A DNA stretch of 32,965 nucleotides from an uncultured Alphaproteobacteria bacterium (lineage in GTDB: Bacteria > Pseudomonadota > Alphaproteobacteria > Parvibaculales > Parvibaculaceae): positions 1 through 32,965 of the forward strand of contig CAISYL010000159.1 in the NCBI GenBank assembly GCA_903889655.1. Reading direction: 5' to 3'. This document shows, piece by piece, positions 1 to 7,986 of the stretch (position 1 is its first letter; each line of letters starts with the position of its first letter). A program made the translations under genes and the position numbers. The notes beneath the pieces were generated by a model, which had not been told where the DNA came from, searched no databases, and worked only from the letters and a program-made list of their open reading frames with translations.

Positions 1-44
1 ATGACGCGAACCAGGCCATGTTGAGCCTGGACAATCCGAGCTAG
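1..44 (+). CDS. C-terminal end of a CDS truncated by the window start (...DANQAMLSLDNPS*)
   Basis: Open frame from the window start to TAG at 42-44, followed by a strong hairpin. Too short to identify. Confidence 0.35.
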   Translation, partial: DANQAMLSLDNPS

Positions 45-63
45 GCGCCGACCCGCCGGCGAA

Positions 64-89
64 CCCTCCCCGCGGGGGAACGGGGAGGG
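64..89. terminator. Hairpin, candidate terminator
   Basis: CCCTCCCCG(64-72) pairs perfectly with CGGGGAGGG(81-89). It lies between the partial plus-strand CDS and the minus-strand ORF ending at 104. No clear T-tract. Confidence 0.45.
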
Positions 90-103
90 CCGCTATCGGC
101 AGG

Positions 104-316
104 TCAGGCAGCGGCCGGCATGCAGGCCGCGACTTCTTTCGGGCTCAGCCAATAGGCACGGCTGGCCAGTCGTTCGACCCGGTCGGCACGCCAGAGGGGG
201 ACGCCGTTGCGCGGTTGCGGGCCGGTCAGGTCGAGTACGCATTCGATATCGAGCGGGTTGAAACCTTTGGCTTTGAGAAGCCGCGTTGCAGAGGCAAGGT
301 CGAGATATTCAGGCAT
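104..316 (-). CDS. Small hypothetical protein (70 aa)
   Basis: Complete ORF. A purine-rich GGAGGC-like RBS lies upstream of the ATG on the minus strand. No family recognised. Confidence 0.6.
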   Translation of the reverse strand: MPEYLDLASATRLLKAKGFNPLDIECVLDLTGPQPRNGVPLWRADRVERLASRAYWLSPKEVAACMPAAA

Positions 317-553
317 TTGGGGGCCTCCTTACTCTGATACGAATGGAGTTTACGACTTTGGCATGTCACTGACGTGACCACCGGGGCAATCTTGGATGAC
401 GGCGACCGGGCTTCGTTGCCGGCGGCAGTCCCCTTGCAGTCCGCCTCGGGGGGTGTCCGCTTGTCGCTTGCAAGTCTGGCCGATTTGGGGCGATAAGAAT
501 GCAATTTCAAGACTCTGCCCTCATTATGGGGCAGATGGACGGGAGTTAAGGAA

Positions 554-862
554 ATGGCGCGCGCGCGTATCTACAAGCCTTCGAAAAATGCCATGCAGTC
601 GGGCAAGGCCAAGACGAAGAAGTGGGTGCTGGAGTTCGAGGCATCCGCCGCGCGCAAGATCGAGCCGCTGATGGGCTGGACGAGTTCGCCGGATACCAAC
701 ACGCAGCTCGTCCTGCGCTTCGATACGAAGGAAGAGGCGATCGCCTATGCGACCCGCAAGGGCATCGAGTATCAGGTGATCGAGACGCAGACCTCCAGGC
801 CGCTCATCAAGGCCTATGCCGACAACTTCAAGGCCGACCGTGTCGGCCAATGGACCCATTGA
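554..862 (+). CDS. ETC complex I subunit family protein (NDUFS4-like)
   Basis: MARARIYKPSKNAMQSGKAKTKKWVLEFE...PLMGWTSSPDTNTQLVLRFDTKEEAIAYATRKGIEYQV matches the NDUFS4-type accessory subunit seen in alphaproteobacteria. Confidence 0.92.
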   Translation: MARARIYKPSKNAMQSGKAKTKKWVLEFEASAARKIEPLMGWTSSPDTNTQLVLRFDTKEEAIAYATRKGIEYQVIETQTSRPLIKAYADNFKADRVGQWTH

Positions 863-908
863 GGGGACGCATTGAGCGGACGCGAAATCGGCACCCGCTC
901 GCCGGTCT

Positions 909-985
909 GGTCCCGTAGCTCAGCTGGATAGAGCAACGGATTTCTAATCCGTCGGTCACAGGTTCGAATCCTGTCGGGATCACCA
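909..985 (+). tRNA. tRNA-Arg(TCT), CCA encoded
   Basis: Acceptor GGTCCCG/CGGGATC, anticodon arm ACGGA-TTTCTAA-TCCGT (anticodon TCT), T arm CAGGTTCGAATCCTG, terminal CCA. Confidence 0.96.
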
Positions 986-987
986 GT

Positions 988-1851
988 TCAACGCCAGCCC
1001 GATAATCCCAAGGCAAAGTCGTACAGATCGTCGTTCAGGCGATCCATGTGCGTGACAAAGAGCCCGTGCGGAGCGCCCTCGTAAAGTTCGAATGTCGCGC
1101 TGGGCAGGAGTGCCGCCGTCGGCCGGCCGGTGAGGTCGATGGGGGCCGAGGCATCGGCATCGCCGTGGATCACCAGTACCGGCACTTCGATCTCCCTCAA
1201 CTCGGTGCGGAAATCCGTCGTCGTGAAGGCGCGCTGGCAGTCGATGGCAACCTTGAGCGGACATTGCAGCAGCATGTCGGCGCCCCAGCGCATCATTTCC
1301 GGAGACGTCTTAGGTGTGAAGAAAGGCGCCGTGTTGTCAGCGACCCATTTCGGAAAATCGCGCGACCACATGCCGCGCAGAGCTTCGAACATCGCACCGT
1401 CGATGCCGTGCGGATTGTCGACCGTCTTCAGCAGGAAGGGCGTCACCGGCGCGACGAGCGCGGCGCCGGCTACGCGGCCGGCCCCGTGCCGCGTGAGATA
1501 GCGGACGATCTCGCAGCTACCCATCGAATGACCGACCAACGTGACGTCATGGAGATCATGCGTCTCGATCACGGCAGCAAGATCGTCGGCCAGCGTGTCG
1601 CAATCGTAACCGCCGTCCGGTTGCCCGGAGCGGCCATGCCCGCGCCGGTCGAAGGAGACGCAGCGCAGCCCCCGCGCGGTGAGATCCGCCATCTGGTATT
1701 GCCACATGTCGGAATGCGCCGCCCAGCTATGGACGAAGACGACCGGCTTGCCGGTGCCCCAGTCGCGACAGAAAAGGCGGGTGCCGTCCGTCGCCATTAC
1801 CGTATCGGTAGAGGTGGAATTCGCTGCCTTCAGCATCGATCGTCCGAACAT
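988..1851 (-). CDS. Alpha/beta hydrolase (chloroperoxidase/esterase-like)
   Basis: MFGRSMLKAANSTSTDTVMATDGTRLFCRDWGTGKPVVFVHSW...LVGHSMGSCEIVRYL (GxSxG nucleophile elbow), ...VLVIHGDAD..., ...GAPHGLF. The longer 599-aa ORF is an upstream frame extension. Confidence 0.9.
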   Translation of the reverse strand: MFGRSMLKAANSTSTDTVMATDGTRLFCRDWGTGKPVVFVHSWAAHSDMWQYQMADLTARGLRCVSFDRRGHGRSGQPDGGYDCDTLADDLAAVIETHDLHDVTLVGHSMGSCEIVRYLTRHGAGRVAGAALVAPVTPFLLKTVDNPHGIDGAMFEALRGMWSRDFPKWVADNTAPFFTPKTSPEMMRWGADMLLQCPLKVAIDCQRAFTTTDFRTELREIEVPVLVIHGDADASAPIDLTGRPTAALLPSATFELYEGAPHGLFVTHMDRLNDDLYDFALGLSGWR

Positions 1852-1912
1852 GTTGCGCTCCTTGCGTCTGGTGAACCGCAGACAGCATGAGCGGCCGGGG
1901 TAGTGACGTCGA

Positions 1913-1927
1913 TTACGCCGGAGGTAA
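1913..1927. promoter_or_regulatory. Operator-like imperfect palindrome, copy 1 (TTACGCCGGAGGTAA)
   Basis: Shares the TTAC..c-G-GAGGTAA layout with copy 2 at 1955-1969, in the divergent intergenic region. Confidence 0.6.
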
Positions 1928-1954
1928 GGCAAACCGTGTTTTGCGGCAGCGTCC

Positions 1955-1969
1955 TTACCTCGGAGGTAA
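1955..1969. promoter_or_regulatory. Operator-like perfect palindrome, copy 2 (TTACCTC-G-GAGGTAA)
   Basis: Perfect 7-1-7 inverted repeat centred at 1962, 42 bp from the centre of copy 1 (1920). Confidence 0.7.
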
Positions 1970-2004
1970 TGGCAGCGTGTTATCGGCTCTGCTAGATTTT
2001 CTCG

Positions 2005-2847
2005 ATGGATACACGACACAACATCGCGGAAATCGCGCCGCATGGCGTCGGCCCGCTTCTGCGCCGCTGGCGGGAATCCCGCCATCTGAGCCAGCTCGGT
2101 CTCGCGCTCGAAGCGGAAGTTTCGGCCCGGCATATCAGCTTCGTCGAAACGGGCCGGGCGACGCCCAGCCGCGAAATGCTGCTGACACTCTCGAACGTAC
2201 TCGACGTGCCGCTGCGTGAGCGGAATGTGCTGCTGCAGGCGGCGGGCTATGCGCCGGTCTATCGCGAGACGAGCCTCGACGATCCACGCATGGCGCAGGT
2301 GCGAACCGCGCTCGACCTGATACTGAAGCAGCACGAACCGCGCAGTGCGATCTGCTTCGATCGCCACTGGAATCTGGTGATGGTCAACAAGGCCTATGCG
2401 CGATTGATGATCGCTGCCTTCGGTCACGAAATCCCGGGGCTCGAACCCATGACGCTTCTCGCCCGGGGAAAGTTCAATCTGCTGAAACTGCTTTTCGAGC
2501 CCGACGGCATTCGCAAGTTCATCGTCAATTGGGAACCGCTTGCCAAGGCGCTCATCAACGAGGCCTACCAGAGCGCAAGTTGGGCCCGCGATGAAACGAT
2601 GCAGCGGCTGATCGCGGAGGTGCTCGCCTATCCCGGAGTGTCGACGCGCTGGCGCGAACCCGATCTCGAAGCGCCGCAGGCGCTGATGTTGCCCTTCGAG
2701 ATGAAGATCGGCGACAGCGTCGCCCGCTTCTTCAGCACGGTCACGACCCTCGGCAAGCCTCAGGACGTGACCTTGCAGGAGTTGCACATCGAAGCCTTCT
2801 ATCCCGCCGATGCGACGACGGAGGCCCTGACGCTTCTGCCGGAATGA
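2005..2847 (+). CDS. Helix-turn-helix transcriptional regulator with MmyB-like ligand-binding domain
   Basis: N-terminal XRE-type HTH (GPLLRRWRESRHLSQLGLALEAEVSARHISFVETGRATPSREMLLTLSNVLDVPLRERN), then an MmyB-type domain (HWNLVMVNKAYARLM). Confidence 0.92.
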   Translation: MDTRHNIAEIAPHGVGPLLRRWRESRHLSQLGLALEAEVSARHISFVETGRATPSREMLLTLSNVLDVPLRERNVLLQAAGYAPVYRETSLDDPRMAQVRTALDLILKQHEPRSAICFDRHWNLVMVNKAYARLMIAAFGHEIPGLEPMTLLARGKFNLLKLLFEPDGIRKFIVNWEPLAKALINEAYQSASWARDETMQRLIAEVLAYPGVSTRWREPDLEAPQALMLPFEMKIGDSVARFFSTVTTLGKPQDVTLQELHIEAFYPADATTEALTLLPE

Positions 2848-2848
2848 C

Positions 2849-3319
2849 TCACGTCCGTCCGAAGAAACGCCGCGCGATCAGATAATCGAGCGACAGCGGG
2901 CCCGCGCCGCGCGTGATGATCGGAAGCAGCAGCGCCGTCCAGACGAGATGATCGGGCCAGTTCTCGGGATAGACGAAGGTCTGGATGACGAGCGTCATGC
3001 CGAGCATCGCGGCGGCGGCAAAGCGTGCGCCGAAGCCGACGAGCAATAATACTGGCGCCGCGAGTTCGACGGTCGCCGCCAATGTCGCAGCGATATCCGG
3101 CGGCAATAGCGGCACGTTGTATTCGCTGGCGAAGAGCGCAACCGTAGCATCCCAGCTTGCGATCTTGACGAGGCCGGAGCGGAAAAAGACGACGCCGATC
3201 GCAATGCGGAACAGCAATTGCAGCAGCGGCAGCGGAACATTTTCGAGAAGATCGAACGCTTGCCGAAGAAGCAGCACAGGGCGGGTAAACGGGGGGGAAG
3301 CCGGGCGGGTCATGGACAT
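2849..3319 (-). CDS. DoxX family membrane protein (BufD-like) in a bufferin operon
   Basis: Multi-TM DoxX signature (LLFRIAIGVVFFRSGLVKI...FGARFAAAAMLGMTLVIQTFVYPENWPDHLVW). Downstream of bufC-like gene on the same strand. Confidence 0.85.
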   Translation of the reverse strand: MSMTRPASPPFTRPVLLLRQAFDLLENVPLPLLQLLFRIAIGVVFFRSGLVKIASWDATVALFASEYNVPLLPPDIAATLAATVELAAPVLLLVGFGARFAAAAMLGMTLVIQTFVYPENWPDHLVWTALLLPIITRGAGPLSLDYLIARRFFGRT

Positions 3320-3331
3320 GGGTTCGTTCCT

Positions 3332-4120
3332 TCAGGAGTGAGCGGGGAGGAGGTGGCCAATGAAAAGACCGGAGGCGAGGAGTTCTGCGCAGAAGCCGCC
3401 GGCGTCGAATTCATGATACGGGACCTGCGCAGCAGCCAGGCGAGCGGCTTGAGCGAGCGTCTGCATGTCGAGAATGGCTGCGACGAAGGCAGCCTCCGCC
3501 GGTTCGAGGACACGCCAGACCACGTCGAGATCGCGCCGCCAGACCAGCAGCGAGACGCCGCCGCTACCGAGATCGATGGTGAGCGTCGGATCGGCATCCG
3601 GCTGGTTCGCGCGCCAGATGTCGAGAACGGGAAAAGACGATGAGACCAGTCGCGCCGACGGATGTGGCGCAAGAACGAGTTCGCCTTGCAGAGTCGCAGG
3701 TATGGCATCGAACGCCGCCGCGTCTTCCGGCATGGCGTCATCGGCATGGAAGGCGTGATTGATGGCCCATTCGAGAGCCCCCACGTCGGCGAGATAGGCG
3801 AAATCGGCGGAAGCGGTGAGGCCGGCCAGGAAAGCCGGAAAGGCTTCGCCATAGTGCGCCAGCATGGCGACACGTGGCGGCTCTTCGGCGGAGAAACGTC
3901 GTGCCGCCCGGTCGAAATAGGCCTCGCCGACCAGCTTCTGCAGCACCGGAAAGGTCGCTGCGAGTGCACCGGCCAGCGAAATCAGGAAATTGTTGCGGTA
4001 GATCTGAAGACGCTGCGCCGGGGCAATTCCATAAGCGCTCACGATCCCGGAAATTTCCGCGCCGTCGTCGGCGACGATGGCGCGGATGAAAGCGGCTTGA
4101 ATATCAGCGAGAGATCGCAT
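3332..4120 (-). CDS. DUF2063 family protein, MNIO partner (BufC-like)
   Basis: MRSLADIQAAFIRAI...RLQIYRNNFLISLAGALAATFPVLQKLVGEAYFDRAARRF is the DUF2063 N-terminal signature. Start chosen at ATG 4118-4120, overlapping the upstream MNIO gene by 17 nt. Confidence 0.88.
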   Translation of the reverse strand: MRSLADIQAAFIRAIVADDGAEISGIVSAYGIAPAQRLQIYRNNFLISLAGALAATFPVLQKLVGEAYFDRAARRFSAEEPPRVAMLAHYGEAFPAFLAGLTASADFAYLADVGALEWAINHAFHADDAMPEDAAAFDAIPATLQGELVLAPHPSARLVSSSFPVLDIWRANQPDADPTLTIDLGSGGVSLLVWRRDLDVVWRVLEPAEAAFVAAILDMQTLAQAARLAAAQVPYHEFDAGGFCAELLASGLFIGHLLPAHS

Positions 4121-4985
4121 GATGGCCCTCTCTGCCACCGAGCGCGCGGCGGGCATCGGCACGCGCCGCCTCCGCGACCAGTGTTTCAAGTTCGGGAATG
4201 TTGCTATCCCATTCGATGAGCGTGGCGGCATCGGAAAAGAGCGCGACGGCGTCGTCGTAAAGCGACCAGACCGGATCGCTGACGGGGCCGCCATGATCGT
4301 CGATCAGAAGCGCGGTGCCGCCGATATCCTTCGAGGCATGGCCCGCGAGATGGATTTCCTTGACCGGCGCGCCCGCGAAATCTGCAAGCTCTGCCTTCGG
4401 ATCGCGACCGAGATTGATGGCACTCACGAAAATGTTATTGACGTCGAGGAGAAGTGCGCAGCCCGAGCGCCTTGCAAGCTCTATAAGGAATTCCGGCTCG
4501 GTCATCGGCGAATGGGAAAAGCCGAGATAGACGGATGGATTTTCGATCAGGATCTGGCGGCGCAATTCCATCTGCATGCGGTCGATATTTTCAGCGACGA
4601 TGCCAAGCGCCTCTTCCGTGTAGGGCAGCGGCAGCAGATCATTCAGATAGAGGCCGGGCAGGCCGGACCAGGACAGATGTTCGGACACGAAAAGCGGCTC
4701 GATGCGGTCGGCGAGGCGGACGAGACGTCCGAGATGAGCCTTGTCGATCCCCTCTACGGAGCCCAGCGAAAGACCGACACCGTGAAGAGAGACCGGCCAT
4801 TCACGACGTGCCGCGTCGAGATGATGGAAGGCGGGACCGCCACCCATATAGTTTTCGCCATGAATTTCGAGCCAGCCGACATCCGGACGGGAGGCGACGA
4901 TCTCGGCATGGTGCCGGGCGCGGAGCCCGATTCCCGTGCGCCGCAGGGGGGCAGAGGCGCAGTGCTGAGTATACGTCGTTTGCAT
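4104..4985 (-). CDS. DUF692 multinuclear non-heme iron oxidative enzyme (MNIO, BufB-like)
   Basis: GIGLRARHHAEIVASRPDVGWLEIHGENYMGGG...HGVGLSLGS...SEHLSWSG...IENPS...LLLDVNNIFVSAINLG...EIHLAGHA...LIEWDSNIPEL: typical DUF692 His/Asp/Glu motifs. Confidence 0.93.
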   Translation of the reverse strand: MQTTYTQHCASAPLRRTGIGLRARHHAEIVASRPDVGWLEIHGENYMGGGPAFHHLDAARREWPVSLHGVGLSLGSVEGIDKAHLGRLVRLADRIEPLFVSEHLSWSGLPGLYLNDLLPLPYTEEALGIVAENIDRMQMELRRQILIENPSVYLGFSHSPMTEPEFLIELARRSGCALLLDVNNIFVSAINLGRDPKAELADFAGAPVKEIHLAGHASKDIGGTALLIDDHGGPVSDPVWSLYDDAVALFSDAATLIEWDSNIPELETLVAEAARADARRALGGREGHHAISR

Positions 4986-5018
4986 GGAAGGCTCCCGTCC
5001 GGTGCCGCGGGGTTGCTG

Positions 5019-5282
5019 TTAGCCGAGAACCTTGCCGCCGACGATCTTGGCGCAGGTGCCGGCGGGCACGAAGATCCACGAATCGGCCTGAGCATCCTTG
5101 GAGGCCGTGCCGGCGCAGGAATGCATCGCCGTCTGGCAGTCGTTCAGGCCGGCCTTCGCAATGCCCGAGCACTTTTCGAACTTGTAGGCGGGCGGCGTCG
5201 CCGGGCCGGCGAAAGCGACGGTGGCGGCGGAAACGGAAACGATAGCGGCGATGGCCGAAGCGGCGATATACGAGGTTTTCAT
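5019..5282 (-). CDS. DUF2282/BufA1-type bufferin metallophore precursor
   Basis: 87 aa: signal peptide ([26 protein letters not shown]), then [48 protein letters not shown] with four Cys (38, 49, 56, 77). RBS GGAAGGA upstream of ATG. The 161-aa track ORF includes upstream extension. Confidence 0.9.
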   Translation of the reverse strand: MKTSYIAASAIAAIVSVSAATVAFAGPATPPAYKFEKCSGIAKAGLNDCQTAMHSCAGTASKDAQADSWIFVPAGTCAKIVGGKVLG

Positions 5283-5406
5283 GATATGTCCTTCCGGATG
5301 GGGTTGAGCTTTGGCGGTCGCCGCGGGCCGGAAACATCGTTGAGAACCGCGTCGAACCGTGACCAGACAATGCCGGCCGGCACGACGAAGCTGAAATACC
5401 GACTGC

Positions 5407-5451
5407 TTATGGTTTCGATGCATGGCGGTTATGGACCGGCGGGACAGGTCC
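5407..5451. promoter_or_regulatory. Candidate LysR-type operator region
   Basis: TTATGG direct repeats at 5407-5412 and 5429-5434 (22 bp spacing), plus interrupted dyad GGACC-N9-GGTCC at 5433-5451, in the bufA/lysR divergent intergenic region. Confidence 0.35.
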
Positions 5452-5470
5452 GGAGGGACGCGAACTAGAG

Positions 5471-6352
5471 ATGGAACTGCATCAGGTCCGCTATTTCCTC
5501 GCATTGTGCGAAAGCCTCAACTTCACGCGCGCGGCCGAACTCTGCAATGTGAGCCAGCCGGCGCTGACGCGCGCAGTCCAGAAACTTGAGGAGGAATTCG
5601 GTGGTCCGCTGTTCCGGCGGGAGCGCGCGAAGACGCATCTCACCGATCTCGGCCGCCTGCTCAGGCCCTATCTCGAAGCCGCCTATCAGGCGAGCGAGAC
5701 CGCGCGGACGCAGGCGGCGAGTTTCGGAAAACTGGAAACGGCGCCCCTCAGTCTCGGCATCATGTGCACCATAGGGCCGTCCCGTCTTGTCGGTGTGCTT
5801 GGCGCGCTGCAGAACCAGGTGCCGGCCCTCCAGGTCGGCGTCGAGGAGGCGCGCGGCGCCGAACTCGTGCAGAGACTTGAAGACGGCAAGATCGACGTCG
5901 CCTTCGTCGCGCATCCGGATTACCCGGAACGTCTGGACCCGAAGCCGCTCTACAGCGAGCGGTATGTCGTGGCCTTTCCGCACGGCCATCGCTTCGAGCA
6001 GATGAACGCGGTGGCCTTCGACGATCTCGATGGCGAGGATTACGTCGAGCGGATCAATTGCGAATTTCCGGAGCATTTCGAGGCGCTGGGGCTTCAGGAC
6101 AATTCGCTGGTCAATGTCCGTTATCGGAGCGACCGCGAGGACTGGGTGCAGGCGATGATCCTCGCGGGCATGGGCTGCACCGTCATTCCCGAATTCATGC
6201 CGCTGATGCCCGGCATCTCGACGCGGTTGATCGTCGAACCCGAAGTGACCCGGACCATCAGCCTCGTCACCGTCGCCGGCCGCCGCTTCTCGCCGGCGGT
6301 ACAGGCCCTCATCAAGCTGATACAAAAGCAGAAATGGACCGGCATCGCCTGA
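5471..6352 (+). CDS. LysR family transcriptional regulator
   Basis: [61 protein letters not shown]: canonical LysR wHTH, followed by a substrate-binding domain. Confidence 0.95.
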   Translation: MELHQVRYFLALCESLNFTRAAELCNVSQPALTRAVQKLEEEFGGPLFRRERAKTHLTDLGRLLRPYLEAAYQASETARTQAASFGKLETAPLSLGIMCTIGPSRLVGVLGALQNQVPALQVGVEEARGAELVQRLEDGKIDVAFVAHPDYPERLDPKPLYSERYVVAFPHGHRFEQMNAVAFDDLDGEDYVERINCEFPEHFEALGLQDNSLVNVRYRSDREDWVQAMILAGMGCTVIPEFMPLMPGISTRLIVEPEVTRTISLVTVAGRRFSPAVQALIKLIQKQKWTGIA

Positions 6353-6405
6353 CGTGCGGCGATCGCAACGGAACCAAACAGCGCGCCGAACTTTCCCCAG
6401 TCACG

Positions 6406-7101
6406 ATGCGTTGGTTTTTTCCGGGTGTTTTCATTCTGGGTGCGGTACTCGCGATCGGCGTGTGGCGCGGCCTGATGCCTGTTCCGCCGGAATGGAATCC
6501 GTGGGCGCCGCTCGATCTCCGCGGCGAAGAAAATTTTCTTACATGGTTCAAGCTGAAACGGCTCGCCCGCGATCCGCCCCTGTGCGCCGCCGCACTCTCG
6601 ACCGCCGGGATGCGATACTCGCCCGTTCCGAACGGAGCCATCGGCGGCAAATGCCCGCTGGAGAACGTCGTCCGTATCGACGATCTGGGACCGGTCCACC
6701 TGTCGGGCAGCTTTCTCTCGACCTGTCCCTTGGCGGCGGCGCTCGTACTTTTTACGCGGCACACACTTGAACCCGAGGCGCGGGCCCATTTTGGACAGGA
6801 GGTCGTCGAACTCGATCATCTCGGCAGCTATGCCTGCCGGAATGTCTATAACCGGCCTCAGGGCCGCCTGAGCCAGCATGCAGGCGCCAACGCGCTCGAC
6901 GTCTCGGGTTTCCGCCTCGGCAACGGGACGCGCATCGTCATAAGCCGAGACTGGGAAGTGGATGATGAGAGATCGAAATTCCTGCACGACGTCGCCAGAG
7001 GAGCCTGCCGAAGTTTCAGCGTCGTCCTGACTCCCGATTACAATGCGGCGCACCATAATCATTTTCACCTCGACATGAGCCCCTTCTGGTACTGCCCCTG
7101 A
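6406..7101 (+). CDS. Extensin-like C-terminal family protein
   Basis: LVLFTRHTLEPEARAHFGQEVVELDHLGSYACRNVYNRPQGRLSQHAGANALDVSGFRL...HHNHFHLDMSP matches the extensin-C family. Start at ATG 6406; the track ORF start is too far upstream. Confidence 0.85.
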   Translation: MRWFFPGVFILGAVLAIGVWRGLMPVPPEWNPWAPLDLRGEENFLTWFKLKRLARDPPLCAAALSTAGMRYSPVPNGAIGGKCPLENVVRIDDLGPVHLSGSFLSTCPLAAALVLFTRHTLEPEARAHFGQEVVELDHLGSYACRNVYNRPQGRLSQHAGANALDVSGFRLGNGTRIVISRDWEVDDERSKFLHDVARGACRSFSVVLTPDYNAAHHNHFHLDMSPFWYCP

Positions 7102-7106
7102 GCTGT

Positions 7107-7138
7107 GCCCCGAGGGTTCACATTTGAACCGCCGGGGG
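7107..7138. terminator. Hairpin downstream of the extensin-like gene
   Basis: GCCCCgaGGGTTCA-CATT-TGAACCgcCGGGGGC, including perfect GGTTCA(7115-7120)/TGAACC(7125-7130). No T-tract. Confidence 0.45.
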
Positions 7139-7199
7139 CCATGATGAGGGAAGCCGGACCAACCGGCGTTCAAAAACGGGGTCGGGGAGGAGAGACATC

Positions 7200-7877
7200 A
7201 TGGTAGACGGCGTTCGTGCTGCGCATATGCCGCGTCGATCCGCGGATCGGGTCGTGAAATTTGCCGGTGGCTTTCTGCTGCTGGCGGGACTGTTTTTCTA
7301 TGCCGGGCCGGCCCACGCCGCCGACAAGGCACCGAGCGAGGCCAGCGGCTCCGAGCTCTATCAACGCGGCTATTATCCGGAAGCCCTGGCCGAGTGGAAA
7401 AAAGCCGTCGACGAGCGCAAGGATGCCGGTGCGGCCTTCCGTCTCGGCGAGGAATATTTCGATGCGAAGGTCGTGCAGCGCGATGTCGGTACGGCCCTGA
7501 AATACTACCGGTTCGGTGCCGAGCATGGCGATGCGCGCGCGCAAATGGACCTTGGCAGCCTTTATGACAAGGGGTGGGGCGTGCCGCGAGATCCGGTCGA
7601 AGCCGCGAAATGGTACGAGGCGGCGGCGAAGCAGGGCATGGCGGAGGCCCAATACAATGTCGGCACCATGTATCAGGCCGGCGAGGGCGTTCCGAAGGAT
7701 GACCGCAAGGCTTACATGTATTTCCTGCTCGCCGTGCAGAACGGCTTTCCCCAATTCGCGAACAAGGAACTCGAAAAGATGTCGAGCAGCATGTCGCCCG
7801 ACGACATCAAGCAGGCGACCATCATGGCGCGCGATTTCAAGGCGAACATGCCGAAGCCGGAATCCATCACACGCTGA
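7200..7877 (+). CDS. Sel1-like repeat (TPR) protein, exported or membrane-anchored
   Basis: Sel1 motifs: RLGEEYFDAKVVQRDVGTALKYYRFGAEHGDARAQMDLGSLYDKGWGVPRDPVEAAKWYEAAAKQGMAEAQYNVGTMYQAGEGVPKD. N-terminal hydrophobic segment. Confidence 0.88.
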   Translation: MVDGVRAAHMPRRSADRVVKFAGGFLLLAGLFFYAGPAHAADKAPSEASGSELYQRGYYPEALAEWKKAVDERKDAGAAFRLGEEYFDAKVVQRDVGTALKYYRFGAEHGDARAQMDLGSLYDKGWGVPRDPVEAAKWYEAAAKQGMAEAQYNVGTMYQAGEGVPKDDRKAYMYFLLAVQNGFPQFANKELEKMSSSMSPDDIKQATIMARDFKANMPKPESITR

Positions 7878-7986
7878 TCCGGGTTCAGACCGCGGAAGGC
7901 TCCGGCGTCGCCGGGGCCTTTCTCGTTTCTGAAGAATGCCTATGCCATACTCGGCTCGAGACAGTTGAGCGACTCGGGAGCGGCGC

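Noticed and set aside
988-2787. 599-aa minus-strand ORF as one protein
   Set aside because: Only the C-terminal 287 aa form the hydrolase. The N-terminal part is antisense to the MmyB regulator and crosses its intergenic operators.
4119-5468. 449-aa plus-strand ORF opposite the bufferin operon
   Set aside because: Antisense shadow of bufB and bufA; no family motif.
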